Shown one piece after another: positions 8,544 through 17,738 of a stretch of 64,000 nt of DNA. The DNA is from CAVRXT01 sp049644285. Lineage in GTDB: Bacteria; Acidobacteriota; Terriglobia; Acidiferrales; UBA7541. The DNA lies in the NCBI GenBank assembly GCA_049644285.1, contig JBARRP010000174.1:25297-89296 (forward strand), in the 5' to 3' direction. The notes below the pieces were generated by a model. That model made no database searches. It saw nothing but the letters and a program-made list of their open reading frames with translations, and was not told the DNA's origin. A program made the position numbers and the translations under genes. How positions within the stretch are numbered: position 1 is the stretch's first letter; each line of letters opens with the position of its first letter.

Positions 8544-10370
8544 CTACTGAACTGTGACAGTCACGGTTGCTGTGGAACGCCCGAACGCGTTGGTGGCAGA
8601 AAGCTTGTAGGTAGTCGTTTGCGCCGGTGTGACAGTCACGCTGTTGTTGCGCACAGGGCCGATCTGCGGCGAGATGATCACATAGGACGCATCGGCCACG
8701 TCCCAGTTCAAGCTCACCGCCGTGCCCGCGCTGACCGGCACGGAAGGACTGGCGGAGAAGCTGTTGATGTTCGGAGACGTGTCCTGCGGCACGTTCGAGG
8801 CGGTGTAAATCGGATTCATCAGCACGACTTCGAAGTCTGACGCCGTGACATTTCCAAGTTGATGCAGGTCGTTGTTATCCCAGCGATCGTCGGGCGCGCC
8901 ACTGATGAACATCGACGAGCCGTTGTCGGCCATGATCATGCCGTATTGTTTCAGAGCCGTCAGGATCACCTGGTTGGCGGCCGAGAAGCCCGAGATATCA
9001 AAATTCGCCTTCAGCCGCATCCGCATTCCCATCGGTGCGGCAAATTGAGCGGTCGAATTCGCCGCCCAATGCGAAGCAGGGGGCACAAAAGCCGCGCGGC
9101 TGTTTTTCAGGGTGTAGCGGATGGCATGGCGGATCTGCCCTGCCGCGACTTCATCGTAACGCACGAGGCCGGCAAATATCGAAAGTCCGGCAGCGTCGGC
9201 GGAGGTCCATGTCCACGGGCGCTGCTCGTTGCCGAGCAAATCCCAGACCGCGGCAGACCCGGCATTCCAGCTCCCGCCGTTTCCCGGTGTGGCGCTGTAC
9301 AGTTCAAAGAGCCAGCAACTCTCGTTATCCAGGACGAGCACGTGGCGATCCCCATTCCCCGGGTTGGGGTATCCTTCGATCGGCGCATCCGCCGGAATCG
9401 GCATGGGCCCCGGATCGCTCTCCGAGCCGTAGGCCGTGAAGTTAACGCCCACCGGACTCTGCTGCGAGCCAACCACCACATAGGGAATACCTATCGACTG
9501 CCCCTGATATTGGCCGGCGCCAAAGTCCGCATGGATTCCTACGGTTGGGCCGATAAAGTTGATGAGGGCATCCGAATTTGGATCCACCTGCGCCGCGGAA
9601 ATGTCCTGATTCCACGCGTTGCTTGCAGGGAAGGGAAGGAAACCATTCAGGCTGGCGCCTTGGCCAAGGCTCACGCCGCTGCATGCGCTCGATATCGCGG
9701 GTTGCGTCACCTGCAAGGATACGCTTCCAGATGCGCTGCTGCCCGGATCGGGATTCAACACGCTCACCGAAAGGGTGCCCGTGGTCTGCGCCGTTGCAGA
9801 GCCGGTAAGCTGGGTGGAAGAAACGAATTTCGTCTGCACGGCCTTCCCGCCGACGAGAACATCGGCCCCGCCGACAAACTTGCTTCCGGTCACGATAATC
9901 GTGAAAGGTCCCGTCGAGACGGTGGTCGGGTTGATCTTGCTGATCACAGGTTCCGGATTTAGGTCTGCGACTGAAGCCGTGCCCGTGGCGCTGGGATCCG
10001 CCGAGCTGGTCGCCTGAATCGTGACAGTATTCGGGCTCGGGAGGCTGGCAGGAGCTGTGTATAGCCCGGAAATGGTGATTGTGCCTACAGCGGCGCTTCC
10101 GCCCGCCACTCCGTTCACGGACCATTTAACTGCGGTGTTGCTGGTTCCAGTCACCGTCGTCGCGAACTGCTGCGTATTTCCCTCACGAACGCTCGCGGTT
10201 GCAGGCGTTACTGTGACAGAAATGGCGGGAACCGCCGGCGCTGCCGATTTCTTGCCCGTGATCCCACACCCGCCGTAGAACGACGCGGAGAGGGCGCACA
10301 AACAAACAGCCAGGCCCCACAAGGCTTTGCGTCGTTGGCGGCGCTTGCTTCTTGGTAATCGCACCGGCAT
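8544..10370 (-). CDS. surface lipoprotein with Ig-like and IPT/TIG domains
   Basis: A 608-residue protein started at the ATG at 10370, next to a basic N-region and hydrophobic core (RRKALWGLAVCLCALSASFYGGC), consistent with a lipoprotein signal. Domains in order are an acidobacterial Ig-like repeat (VTVTPATASVREGNTQQFATTVTGTSNTAVKW, about 50-130), an IPT/TIG domain (PVISKINPTTVSTGPFTIIVTGSKF, about 140-225), a large middle domain (260-520) containing NAWNQDISAAQVDPNSD and a His/Asp-rich segment, and a C-terminal Ig-like domain. The middle part resembles secreted proteins of unknown function found often in soil Acidobacteriota. A role in binding or degrading surface polymers is plausible but unproven. 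Confidence 0.7.
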   Translation of the reverse strand: MPVRLPRSKRRQRRKALWGLAVCLCALSASFYGGCGITGKKSAAPAVPAISVTVTPATASVREGNTQQFATTVTGTSNTAVKWSVNGVAGGSAAVGTITISGLYTAPASLPSPNTVTIQATSSADPSATGTASVADLNPEPVISKINPTTVSTGPFTIIVTGSKFVGGADVLVGGKAVQTKFVSSTQLTGSATAQTTGTLSVSVLNPDPGSSASGSVSLQVTQPAISSACSGVSLGQGASLNGFLPFPASNAWNQDISAAQVDPNSDALINFIGPTVGIHADFGAGQYQGQSIGIPYVVVGSQQSPVGVNFTAYGSESDPGPMPIPADAPIEGYPNPGNGDRHVLVLDNESCWLFELYSATPGNGGSWNAGSAAVWDLLGNEQRPWTWTSADAAGLSIFAGLVRYDEVAAGQIRHAIRYTLKNSRAAFVPPASHWAANSTAQFAAPMGMRMRLKANFDISGFSAANQVILTALKQYGMIMADNGSSMFISGAPDDRWDNNDLHQLGNVTASDFEVVLMNPIYTASNVPQDTSPNINSFSASPSVPVSAGTAVSLNWDVADASYVIISPQIGPVRNNSVTVTPAQTTTYKLSATNAFGRSTATVTVTVQ

Positions 10371-10544
10371 TTCGGGGAAGTCCTCGTCCCGCAGAGGCGC
10401 GAGGCCTTTGCAGGAACACCAGCGTGCAGCGTCAGAAGATAAGATGATGAACCACGCGAGTGGCAAGAACCACTGGTCGAAAGTCGAGGAAAAGTACAGC
10501 TATTCCAACGAGATCGCCATGGTCCGGAGGCGGGGAATATCGCG

Positions 10545-11729
10545 CTACGTCCGGACCAGCACTGACGGACCGAGCTCGCCGATGGAACAGCAGCCGCAGA
10601 GACCCATGGTGACATCCAGGTCAGCCAGGAAGTTGAGCACTACGTCGCGAACTCCTTGTTCCCCGGCGACCGCGAGGCCCCAGATATATAGGCGCCCCAG
10701 CAGGACCGCTTTCGCGCCGAGAGCCAGCGCCTTCACCGCATCGGCGCCGCGTCGAATGCCGCTGTCAAGCAGCACTGGCACGCGGCCCTTCACCGCCTCG
10801 AGGACACCGGGTAGGGCATCGAGCGACGCAATCGCCCCATCCACCTGGCGGCCGCCGTGATTCGAGACGATGATGCCATCTACACCCGAATCCATGGCGC
10901 GAGCAGCGTCGTCGGCATGCAGGATGCCCTTCAGCAGGATCGGCAGCTTGGTTTGCTGGCGCAGGAAACGCAGGTCTTCCCATGTGAGCGCGGGATTCAC
11001 GAAGTTCGCTGCCCAATGATCGATGGCTGCGACAGGATCTTCCTCCGGCGGCTTCGCCAAGCGCGAACGGAAGACAGGATCGCCGAAATAATTGGCTACT
11101 CCTTCTCCCAAAAGGAACGGTAAATAAGGATGCTGGAGGTCGCGCTCACGCCAGCCGAAGATGGGAATGTCCAGCGTGACCACTACCGCCCTGAATCGGG
11201 CCGCCTCTGCGCGCTTCACCAGGCTTGCCATGAGTTCGGGATCTTTGCCCCAGTACAGTTGGAACCAAGCGATGCCATCGCCGATCTCTCGTCCCACTTC
11301 CTCGAGGGGGCGTGAGGAAACCGTGCTAAGCACCATGGGAATGCCGAGAGAAGCCGCGGCGCGCGCCACGCCGACTTCCGCATGGGGATGAATGATCCCC
11401 TGCACTCCTACCGGACCCAGAAGAACCGGCGCAGGCAGCTTCGAACCAAGCAGCTCGATGCGCAAATCGCGCCGCGAGACGTTGCAAAACATTCGCGGCA
11501 CAAGCTTCCAGCGATCCAGGGCTTCGCGATTCGCGCGGATGGTATTTTCTCCTCCCGCGCCTCCCGCGACATAGTCGTACGCTTGCGGGCTGAGCTTTTC
11601 CTTGGCTTTTTGCTCCAGAAGATCGAGCCGCACCGGGATGGAGATTCGGCTGCCTCTCAGCCCGCGCTTGAAAATCTCGCTCTGCCGCTCGTCGCCGCGA
11701 AAGCTGGGAGGAGAAGGTTTGTCGCTCAT
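10545..11729 (-). CDS. FMN-dependent alpha-hydroxy-acid oxidase (lactate oxidase/monooxygenase-like)
   Basis: A 394-residue cytosolic flavoprotein of the L-lactate oxidase, glycolate oxidase and lactate 2-monooxygenase family. Seen motifs are YDYVAGGAGGENTIRANREALDRWKLVPR (N-terminal), PVLLGPVGVQ (FMN), FQLYWGKD, PILLKGI (Lys contacting FMN), SNHGGRQVDG (catalytic His and Arg) and PVLLDSGIRRGADAVKALALGA (phosphate binding). It oxidises an alpha-hydroxy acid to the keto acid. The exact substrate and whether it is an oxidase or dehydrogenase cannot be told. It is divergent from the GH15 gene across a 270-bp gap. No strong ribosome site is visible. Confidence 0.9.
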   Translation of the reverse strand: MSDKPSPPSFRGDERQSEIFKRGLRGSRISIPVRLDLLEQKAKEKLSPQAYDYVAGGAGGENTIRANREALDRWKLVPRMFCNVSRRDLRIELLGSKLPAPVLLGPVGVQGIIHPHAEVGVARAAASLGIPMVLSTVSSRPLEEVGREIGDGIAWFQLYWGKDPELMASLVKRAEAARFRAVVVTLDIPIFGWRERDLQHPYLPFLLGEGVANYFGDPVFRSRLAKPPEEDPVAAIDHWAANFVNPALTWEDLRFLRQQTKLPILLKGILHADDAARAMDSGVDGIIVSNHGGRQVDGAIASLDALPGVLEAVKGRVPVLLDSGIRRGADAVKALALGAKAVLLGRLYIWGLAVAGEQGVRDVVLNFLADLDVTMGLCGCCSIGELGPSVLVRT

Positions 11730-11833
11730 GATTTCAGGCGAGGATTATACGAACATCGAGGTAGGCGTGCGAGGCATTCTACGATCGGCCCGGTCGTGTG
11801 TTGAGTTGCTTGGGCCCGGTGGACGGTGGCGTG

Positions 11834-11898
11834 TCGGATGCCCGGAATCCGATGCTAAGGTGAGGCTGCCCGCAAAGAAAAATGCCGGCAATTGCGGG
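11834..11898. other. two hairpins in the oxidase/GH15 divergent gap
   Basis: TCGGAT and ATCCGA pair around a seven-base loop at 11834-11852, and CCCGCAA at 11869-11875 pairs with TTGCGGG at 11892-11898. They lie in the shared upstream region of the FMN oxidase and the GH15 gene. No T-run follows either, so they are more likely binding sites or leader structure than terminators. Confidence 0.35.
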
Positions 11899-12001
11899 TG
11901 CAACGTTTCTGGTTGGCGGGATATTCTCTTCCGTAGAAGTGGGAGCATCCGGAGGACGTGGCGTCTGTACCTCCATGGGCGTGCCGCGATAAAGTCACAT
12001 C

Positions 12002-13810
12002 ATGTCTTCACGCATTGAAGATTACGCGCTGATTGGCGACTGCGAAACCGCAGCCCTCGTCGGACGGGATGGCTCGATCGACTGGCTATGCTGGCCGCGC
12101 TTTGACTCAGGTGCATGCTTTGCCGCCGTTTTGGGCACACCCGAACATGGCCGATGGAAAATCGCTCCGGCGGGTCCTGTTGAGCAGACGAGGCGCGAGT
12201 ATCGAAAGAGTGCGCTGATATTGGAAACGGATTTTGAAACTGACCAGGGGGCGGTCACGCTCATTGATTTCATGCCCTTGCGCGAAAACCAGTCCGACGT
12301 GGTGCGCCTTGTTCGAGGGCGTCGAGGACAGGTTCAGATGCAGATGGAACTCAGCTTGCGGTTCGACTACGGCCAGTCGGTTCCTTGGGTGACCCGCATG
12401 GACGATGGATCGTTGCGCGCCATCGCTGGCCCCAACATGGCGGTCCTTCGCACGTCGGCGCCGATTCGCGGCGAAGACCTGAAGACGGTATCGGAGTTCA
12501 CCGTGCATGAGGGGGAGACTGTCCCCTTCGTGTTGACCTACGGTGCATCTCACCTGTCCCTGCCCGAACCCATCGATCCGCAAGCAGCTCTTCAGAAGAC
12601 GGAAGCATTTTGGCGGGAATGGACCGGGCGATGTACCTATCGAGGACCTTGGGCTGAGGTCGTGGAACGCTCGTTGATAACGCTCAAAGCGCTGACCTAC
12701 TGGCCGACTGGCGGGATTCTTGCCGCGCCCACAACATCTTTGCCGGAAAAACCCGGAGGCAAGAGAAACTGGGACTACCGCTTCTGCTGGCTGCGGGACG
12801 CCACTTTCACCCTTTTGGTGCTGATGAATGCGGGCTACCTCGACGAAGCGTCGGATTGGCAGACTTGGCTGCTGCGCGCGGTCGCAGGCAGTCCGGAACA
12901 GGTGCAAACCCTGTATGGCCTTTCGGGAGAGCGGCAGTTTCCTGAACGGGAGCTCGGTTGGCTGCCCGGCTACGAGGGTTCAAGGCCAGTGCGCGTCGGC
13001 AACGCCGCTTCCGAGCAGCTTCAGCTTGATATCTATGGAGAGATCGCCGGTGTGCTGCATCATGCCCGCGAAGCCCAGCTTCCAAGGAGTGGGCCCGGTA
13101 TTGAACTGGAGTGGAAGCTGCTTGAGCACCTCGAGAAGATCTGGCGCGAACCCGACGAAGGGATCTGGGAAGTTCGCGGCCCGAAGCGCCAATTTACACA
13201 CTCCAAGGTGATGGCCTGGGTCGCATTCGATCGTGCCGTCCGGAGCTGTGAGCAGTTCGGACTGAAAGGCCCGGTGGACCGATGGCGCGTCGTTCGGCAG
13301 GAAATCCACGACGATGTTTGCCGTCACGGTTTCGATCCCGATCTGGGTAGCTTCGTGCAATTCTACGGATCGAAAGAGCTTGACGCTAGTCTGCTGGCGA
13401 TCGCGAAAATCGGCTTTCTACCGCCCTCGGATCCCCGTATCGCGGGAACCGTCCGCGCCATCGAACGCCACTTGATGCGAGATGGTTTTCTGCTGCGCTA
13501 CCTCACAGATCAAATAGACGACGGACTGCCGCCCGGCGAGGGCGCGTTTCTAGCTTGCAGTTTTTGGCTGGCCGACAACTACCTGCTGTTAGGAAGACAT
13601 AGCGATGCACGGCAACTCTTTGAGAGGCTGTTGCGACTGCAAAATGATGTCGGGTTGTTATCGGAAGAATACGATCTCGACGAGAGGCACTTGGTCGGCA
13701 ATTTTCCACAGGCACTTTCGCACGTAGCCCTAGTGAGTACGGCCTTTGGCCTCGCTCGCATGTCCGGACCTGCCTCAACGGTTGGTCGTCAGCCCCAGGA
13801 TTGGTCTTAA
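12002..13810 (+). CDS. glycoside hydrolase family 15 protein (glucoamylase/trehalase-like)
   Basis: A 602-residue cytosolic protein. It opens with the trehalase-like N-terminal domain (IEDYALIGDCETAALVGRDGSIDWLCWPRFDSGACFA), then the (alpha/alpha)6 barrel with RNWDYRFCWLRDATFTLLVLMNAGY, the segment carrying conserved catalytic-site residues in this subgroup, and a C-terminal GLLSEEYDLDERHLVGNFPQALSHVALV, which includes the second conserved acidic region. Family members split alpha-1,4-glucans, isomaltose or trehalose with inversion. No signal peptide is present, so an intracellular alpha-glucoside, often trehalose in this subgroup, is likely. No strong ribosome site precedes the ATG. Confidence 0.9.
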   Translation: MSSRIEDYALIGDCETAALVGRDGSIDWLCWPRFDSGACFAAVLGTPEHGRWKIAPAGPVEQTRREYRKSALILETDFETDQGAVTLIDFMPLRENQSDVVRLVRGRRGQVQMQMELSLRFDYGQSVPWVTRMDDGSLRAIAGPNMAVLRTSAPIRGEDLKTVSEFTVHEGETVPFVLTYGASHLSLPEPIDPQAALQKTEAFWREWTGRCTYRGPWAEVVERSLITLKALTYWPTGGILAAPTTSLPEKPGGKRNWDYRFCWLRDATFTLLVLMNAGYLDEASDWQTWLLRAVAGSPEQVQTLYGLSGERQFPERELGWLPGYEGSRPVRVGNAASEQLQLDIYGEIAGVLHHAREAQLPRSGPGIELEWKLLEHLEKIWREPDEGIWEVRGPKRQFTHSKVMAWVAFDRAVRSCEQFGLKGPVDRWRVVRQEIHDDVCRHGFDPDLGSFVQFYGSKELDASLLAIAKIGFLPPSDPRIAGTVRAIERHLMRDGFLLRYLTDQIDDGLPPGEGAFLACSFWLADNYLLLGRHSDARQLFERLLRLQNDVGLLSEEYDLDERHLVGNFPQALSHVALVSTAFGLARMSGPASTVGRQPQDWS

Positions 13811-13991
13811 AAGATCCGCCAAGAAACACAGCGCGCAAAATTCCAAAAATGGAAACTTGAAAACAGGAATCGCTCAACGGAGAGCAGGGTCGAACGGTAG
13901 GCCCACCAGTTGAAATTGCGAGAGCTCTTGGGCTCGGGGCGTGCTCGCCGCCCAATCGGACGGCGCTGCACCCGCAGGGAGTCCGCCGCCC

Positions 13992-14153
13992 TCAAGAACT
14001 GCCGGCCGGACTGAGCCCGGCTTCCTTGGAAGCTGCTAGCTTCTGTTGTTGCAAACTCTCGCTCGCGCAACGCAGTAACTCCTCAAACTCGCGCTCCTGG
14101 CTGCTAGCTATCTCGGATTTCGTAGGCGGAAGCGACGACTGGGGCGTCGTCAT
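13992..14153 (-). CDS. possible small protein, 53 aa
   Basis: A short frame starting at the ATG at 14153 with AAGGAG seven bases upstream. The product begins MTTPQSSLPPTKSEI and has a helix-forming, acidic middle (EREFEELLRCASESLQQQKLAASKEAG). No family is recognised. It is supported only by the ribosome site and composition; the longer frame further upstream is not convincing. Confidence 0.4.
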   Translation of the reverse strand: MTTPQSSLPPTKSEIASSQEREFEELLRCASESLQQQKLAASKEAGLSPAGSS

Positions 14154-14882
14154 CGTCAATCTCCTTGGGAATTCCATCACACTTACAAACATGGCGTTCT
14201 TCTGCCTGCAACTGGTTTGCCAAAGGGAAGAACGCACGCCGGAACGGTCAACTGCTTCCCGCAAAACGAAGTACGAAGACTGAAGACACAGCGGAAGGCA
14301 GGCGGACTCACTCAAAAGTGTTTATTTTTTCAACTTACGCTGACTTTTTCATCTCTCAAGGACCTCTCGAGGCAGCTTCCGCAAGCCCCGAATGCCTGTC
14401 CCGCACGGGGCAGCCAGCGTGGACATGAAAATGCGCATGCCCGCGGATACAATCCTCTGGAAGTGTCCTTCCCCTACGGCCTTCCAAGGCGGGCCGCTAT
14501 CGCCTCTTCGTTCAAATCAAGAGCGCCAGCCAACTCGAACCCCGCCGTCTTCGACGCCGACGTTGGAGCTCAGGCCAGCTCAGGCTATCGCGCGAGCGGG
14601 GAACATACCTGCTGACCGCTTGCTCGGGTATTTTAGAGGGAATGGGGGGCGAGAAGACGAAGCCGGTCAAGCGGGAGCGCGACCAGAAACTAATCGCATC
14701 GAGACTCTTTTAACGGCGCATCGCTGCGTGCAGACGTTACGAAACCGATTTAAGACGGGGCGCTTGTCTCGTTGAAACATTTATGTCAAGCTCCATTACG
14801 TCGAAACAAAAGAAATGAAAAGGAAACAAAACATAAGCCTCTGCTCTTTGCTCGCTTTCGCTGGCGCGGCAGTGATGCCTCC
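14154..14882. other. gene-free stretch upstream of the DeoR operon
   Basis: About 730 bases with no convincing coding frame. Short frames here lack ribosome sites and have mixed codon use. Base composition turns AT-rich near 14310-14340 and again at 14770-14835. The last part holds the repeated GAAACAAAA motif treated separately as a candidate operator. Nothing else is recognised. Confidence 0.5.
14803..14831 (+). promoter_or_regulatory. candidate DeoR-family operator (direct repeat)
   Basis: GAAACAAAA occurs at 14803-14811 and again at 14823-14831, exactly 20 bases apart (two helical turns), within a purine-rich A/G/C block 50-80 bases before the DeoR regulator start. The related AgaR and GlpR regulators bind comparable AAACNAAA-type repeats, so autoregulation of the operon is the likely role. 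Confidence 0.5.
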
Positions 14883-15644
14883 ATGCTGAACGAAGAGCGT
14901 CGCCGCGCCATCCTCGACCTGCTCGGCCGCAACGGCCGGGTCCTCGTGAATGAGCTTTCTCGCCGTTTCCACACTTCGCAGATCACGATTCGCAAAGATC
15001 TCGATCTCCTCGGCGACCGTGGTCTCGTCCACCGCACTCACGGTGGAGCCTTGCCCCAGCAGAATGGCGCGCTCTTCGATCCGGCCTTACGCGAGAAAGA
15101 AAAGCAGCATCGTGTTGAAAAGCGAAAGATCGCCGCGGTGGCCGCCGGCTTCGTCAAAGAAGGACAAGTGGTGGTCCTCGACTCGGGCACCACCACCACC
15201 GCCCTCGCTCGGGCGTTGCGTGGATTTCGAAAACTCACCGTCATCACAAACGCCCTGAATATCGCCGCGGAGTTGGCCGGCGATTCCGTGGATGTGATCC
15301 TGACGGGCGGCAACTTGCGGAAGAATTCCTTTTCGCTCGTCGGGCCTTTGGCGGAAGAGAGCTTGCGCCAGCTTCGGGCGGACCTGACTTTTCTGGCGGT
15401 GGACGGCTTCGACGTTCGCTATGGTCTCACCACTCCAAATCTTCAAGAAGCCAAAGTGAATCGGGTGATGGTGGAAATCTCTCGGCGAACGGTCGTTTTA
15501 TGCGATTCGAGCAAGTTTGGCCGGCGGACACTTTCGTTGATCGTGCCCACTTCGGCGGTTCATCACACGATCACCGACCGAAAGTTGTCGCACCGCGATT
15601 GGAGAGCTTTGCGCAGGACGGGGATCGAAGTAACCCTCGTCTAA
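14883..15644 (+). CDS. DeoR-family sugar-catabolism regulator
   Basis: A 253-residue protein started at the ATG at 14883, where the family opening MLNEERRRAILDLLGRNGRVLVNELSRRF begins. The winged helix (residues 1-55) has the DeoR signature SQITIRKDLDLLGDRGLVHRTHGGA. The C-terminal DeoR sensor domain contains VVLDSGTTTTALARAL (phosphosugar-binding DSGTT), VITNALNIAAEL, LTGGNLR and FLAVDGFDVRYGLTTPN. Members usually repress operons for phosphorylated sugars or amino sugars and respond to a sugar phosphate. It heads the SIS-PfkB-amidohydrolase-YjbQ gene set with 31 bases between it and the SIS gene. No strong ribosome site is seen at this start. Confidence 0.92.
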   Translation: MLNEERRRAILDLLGRNGRVLVNELSRRFHTSQITIRKDLDLLGDRGLVHRTHGGALPQQNGALFDPALREKEKQHRVEKRKIAAVAAGFVKEGQVVVLDSGTTTTALARALRGFRKLTVITNALNIAAELAGDSVDVILTGGNLRKNSFSLVGPLAEESLRQLRADLTFLAVDGFDVRYGLTTPNLQEAKVNRVMVEISRRTVVLCDSSKFGRRTLSLIVPTSAVHHTITDRKLSHRDWRALRRTGIEVTLV

Positions 15645-15675
15645 TCGAGGCGCGTAAGGTATCGGAGGATACCGG

Positions 15676-16761
15676 GTGGCGTCGGTGACCAAGTCGGCGG
15701 GGGCGGAAACCCTCGCGGAGATTCTTTCCCAGCCGCGCTGCTGGACGGCTTGCTGGCGGATGCTGCGAGAGCAAGAAACTCTCGCAAGCGTTCACCGCCA
15801 GTTTCCGTCGCCGGCCGGCTGGCTCTTTATCGGTTGCGGATCGAGCTATTACATTGCGCAAGCGGCCGCGGCGGTCTGGTCCGCGGTAACACGCCAGCGC
15901 GCAAAGGCGGTGCCCGCTTCGGACCTTCTTCTCTTTCCGGATCAGGTCTTGGCGGATGCTTCGGGTTATCAGCCCGTGCTGATTTCCCGCTCCGGCCACA
16001 CGTCGGAGGTTCTCCGCGCCGGCGAATTTCTGGAAAGCCGCCGGAACCAGCGGTCTCTGGCAATCACCTGCGCCGCGAATACACCTTTGGAGCAAATTGC
16101 ATCACTCACAATTCCACTCCTTCCCGCCGATGAGCGCAGCACGGTGATGACGCGTTCCTTCACCTCGATGCTCATGACATTGGAAGCCCTCGCTGCTGTG
16201 TACACTGGTCGTTCAGACCTGTGCGCTTCCCTTGAAAATTTGTCTGCGCCGGTCGAGGCTCTCTTGCCCGATCTTTCCCTTCGAATCGGCAGCTTCGTGA
16301 AGGCCCGTAATTTTCGCGACTACGTTTTCCTGGGACAGGGTCCCTTTTACGCCATCGCGGCGGACGCTGCTCTGAAAGTAACCGAGATGTCGTGTTCCTA
16401 CACGCAGAGTTATCACACTCTTGAATTCCGTCATGGACCGAAGTCGATCGCCGACCCCGAGACATTGGTGGCCTTCTTTGTTTCGCGCAGCGGCTACGAG
16501 GCGGAATCCAGCGTCTTGACCGAAATCAAGGCCCTCGGCGCCATCACAATGGTGGTTACCGACGCTGCCTATGAGACGGTCCGGCGCGCCGCTGATTTCC
16601 TCGTCGAGCTGCGTTCTGAACTCGGGGAATTCGCTTGGCTGGCTTCGGCGGTGATCCCTGGCCAATTGCTCGGCGTTCATACCGGAATTCAGAAGGGTCT
16701 CGATCCCGACAATCCGAGAAACCTGACTCGCGTCGTCACGCTTTCCGAGGAGGGCGCGTGA
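15676..16761 (+). CDS. tandem SIS-domain sugar-phosphate isomerase/deaminase (AgaS/GlmD-like)
   Basis: A 361-residue protein starting with GTG at 15676 (GGAGG seven bases upstream). Two SIS domains are visible. The first has WLFIGCGSSYYIAQAAAAVW and PVLISRSGHTSEVLRAGEFL (residues about 48-120), and the second YVFLGQGPFYAIAADAALKVTEMS and the loop SYHTLEFRHGPKSIADPETLVAFFVS (about 215-275). This is the architecture of the isomerase half of GlmS, without the glutaminase domain, as in AgaS and archaeal GlmD. These deaminate and isomerise amino-sugar 6-phosphates. Substrate (GlcN-6-P or GalN-6-P) is not determined. The kinase gene overlaps its end by four bases. Confidence 0.88.
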   Translation: MASVTKSAGAETLAEILSQPRCWTACWRMLREQETLASVHRQFPSPAGWLFIGCGSSYYIAQAAAAVWSAVTRQRAKAVPASDLLLFPDQVLADASGYQPVLISRSGHTSEVLRAGEFLESRRNQRSLAITCAANTPLEQIASLTIPLLPADERSTVMTRSFTSMLMTLEALAAVYTGRSDLCASLENLSAPVEALLPDLSLRIGSFVKARNFRDYVFLGQGPFYAIAADAALKVTEMSCSYTQSYHTLEFRHGPKSIADPETLVAFFVSRSGYEAESSVLTEIKALGAITMVVTDAAYETVRRAADFLVELRSELGEFAWLASAVIPGQLLGVHTGIQKGLDPDNPRNLTRVVTLSEEGA

Positions 16762-17738
16762 GCAAAGAGAACGCTGCCTTCGATGTCTGTGTGGTCGGTG
16801 AAATCAATCTTGATCTCATCATGTACGGGCTTCCGGAGTACCTCGCGCCCGACCGGGAGCTGTTGGCGAACAATTTGAGCGTCACTCTGGGAAGCTCGTC
16901 GGCCATCTGCGCTCACAATCTCGCGTCCCTCGGAAGCCGCACCGCCTTTGTTTCTTTGGTCGGTGAAGATCCTTTGGGACAAGTCAGTCTCGAACGGTTG
17001 GCCGCGAGCGGCGCTGATGTTTCCCGAGTCAAGCGGGCACCGGCGCCGGCGATGACCGGCCTCACCGTCGTGTTCCCTTATCACGGCCGGCGTTACATCC
17101 TGACCTATCCGGGTGTCATGTCCCTCATGCGCTTCGAAGATCTGGACCTCGATTTCATTCGCCAGGCTCGGCACTTGCACGTGTCTTCGTTTTTTCTGCA
17201 TCGCGCCCTCCGGCCGCAAATGGCAGGTTTGTTCCGCATCGCCAAAGAGGCGGGAATGACCACCTCGCTTGATACGAATGACGACCCCGAAGATAAATGG
17301 GAACTGGGAACTGTCTTGCGCTATGTCGATGTCTTCTTTCCGAACGATCGGGAGGCGAGAAAAGTTGCGCGGAAGGCGGAGCTCATCCAGGCGCTCGACG
17401 TGCTCTCGGCTCAGGTTCCTCTTGTGGTCGTGAAATGCGGCCGTCAGGGCGCGGTGGCGCGCCGCGGAAAGGAACAATCCTTGAGCCCCGTGCCGATTGT
17501 GGAAGCGGTCGACACCATCGGGGCGGGGGATAGTTTTAATGCAGGCTTCCTTCACCAGTTCGTGCGCGGCGAGAAGCTGGAGACGTGCCTGGCATGGGGC
17601 AACCTTGCCGGCAGCTTTTCCATCACGCGCGCCGGCGGAACGGAAGCCTTCCGGGAGCGCGCCCATCTCGAAAAATATTTTCGGGAGCACGGATTTCCCC
17701 TCGACAACACCCCAGCCGGAAAGAGCCAGAAGCCATGA
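16758..17738 (+). CDS. PfkB-family carbohydrate kinase
   Basis: A 326-residue ribokinase-like enzyme. The GTG at 16758 overlaps the SIS stop as GTGA, with GAGGAGGG just upstream, and is preferred to a longer frame that would run back into the SIS gene. Seen features: substrate lid and N-terminal strand VCVVGEINLDLIMYGLPEY, the glycine-rich ASLGSRTAFVSLVGEDPLG (PfkB signature 1 region) and the catalytic anion-hole motif DTIGAGDSFNAGFLHQF (Asp as base) near residue 270. It likely phosphorylates a monosaccharide or an amino-sugar-derived sugar (phosphate) that enters this operon. The next gene starts four bases back from its stop. Confidence 0.92.
   Translation: MSKENAAFDVCVVGEINLDLIMYGLPEYLAPDRELLANNLSVTLGSSSAICAHNLASLGSRTAFVSLVGEDPLGQVSLERLAASGADVSRVKRAPAPAMTGLTVVFPYHGRRYILTYPGVMSLMRFEDLDLDFIRQARHLHVSSFFLHRALRPQMAGLFRIAKEAGMTTSLDTNDDPEDKWELGTVLRYVDVFFPNDREARKVARKAELIQALDVLSAQVPLVVVKCGRQGAVARRGKEQSLSPVPIVEAVDTIGAGDSFNAGFLHQFVRGEKLETCLAWGNLAGSFSITRAGGTEAFRERAHLEKYFREHGFPLDNTPAGKSQKP

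Noticed and set aside
8859..9962. 367-residue plus-strand frame inside the Ig/IPT lipoprotein
   Set aside because: Arg/His-rich product without recognisable domains, antisense to a well-supported surface protein.
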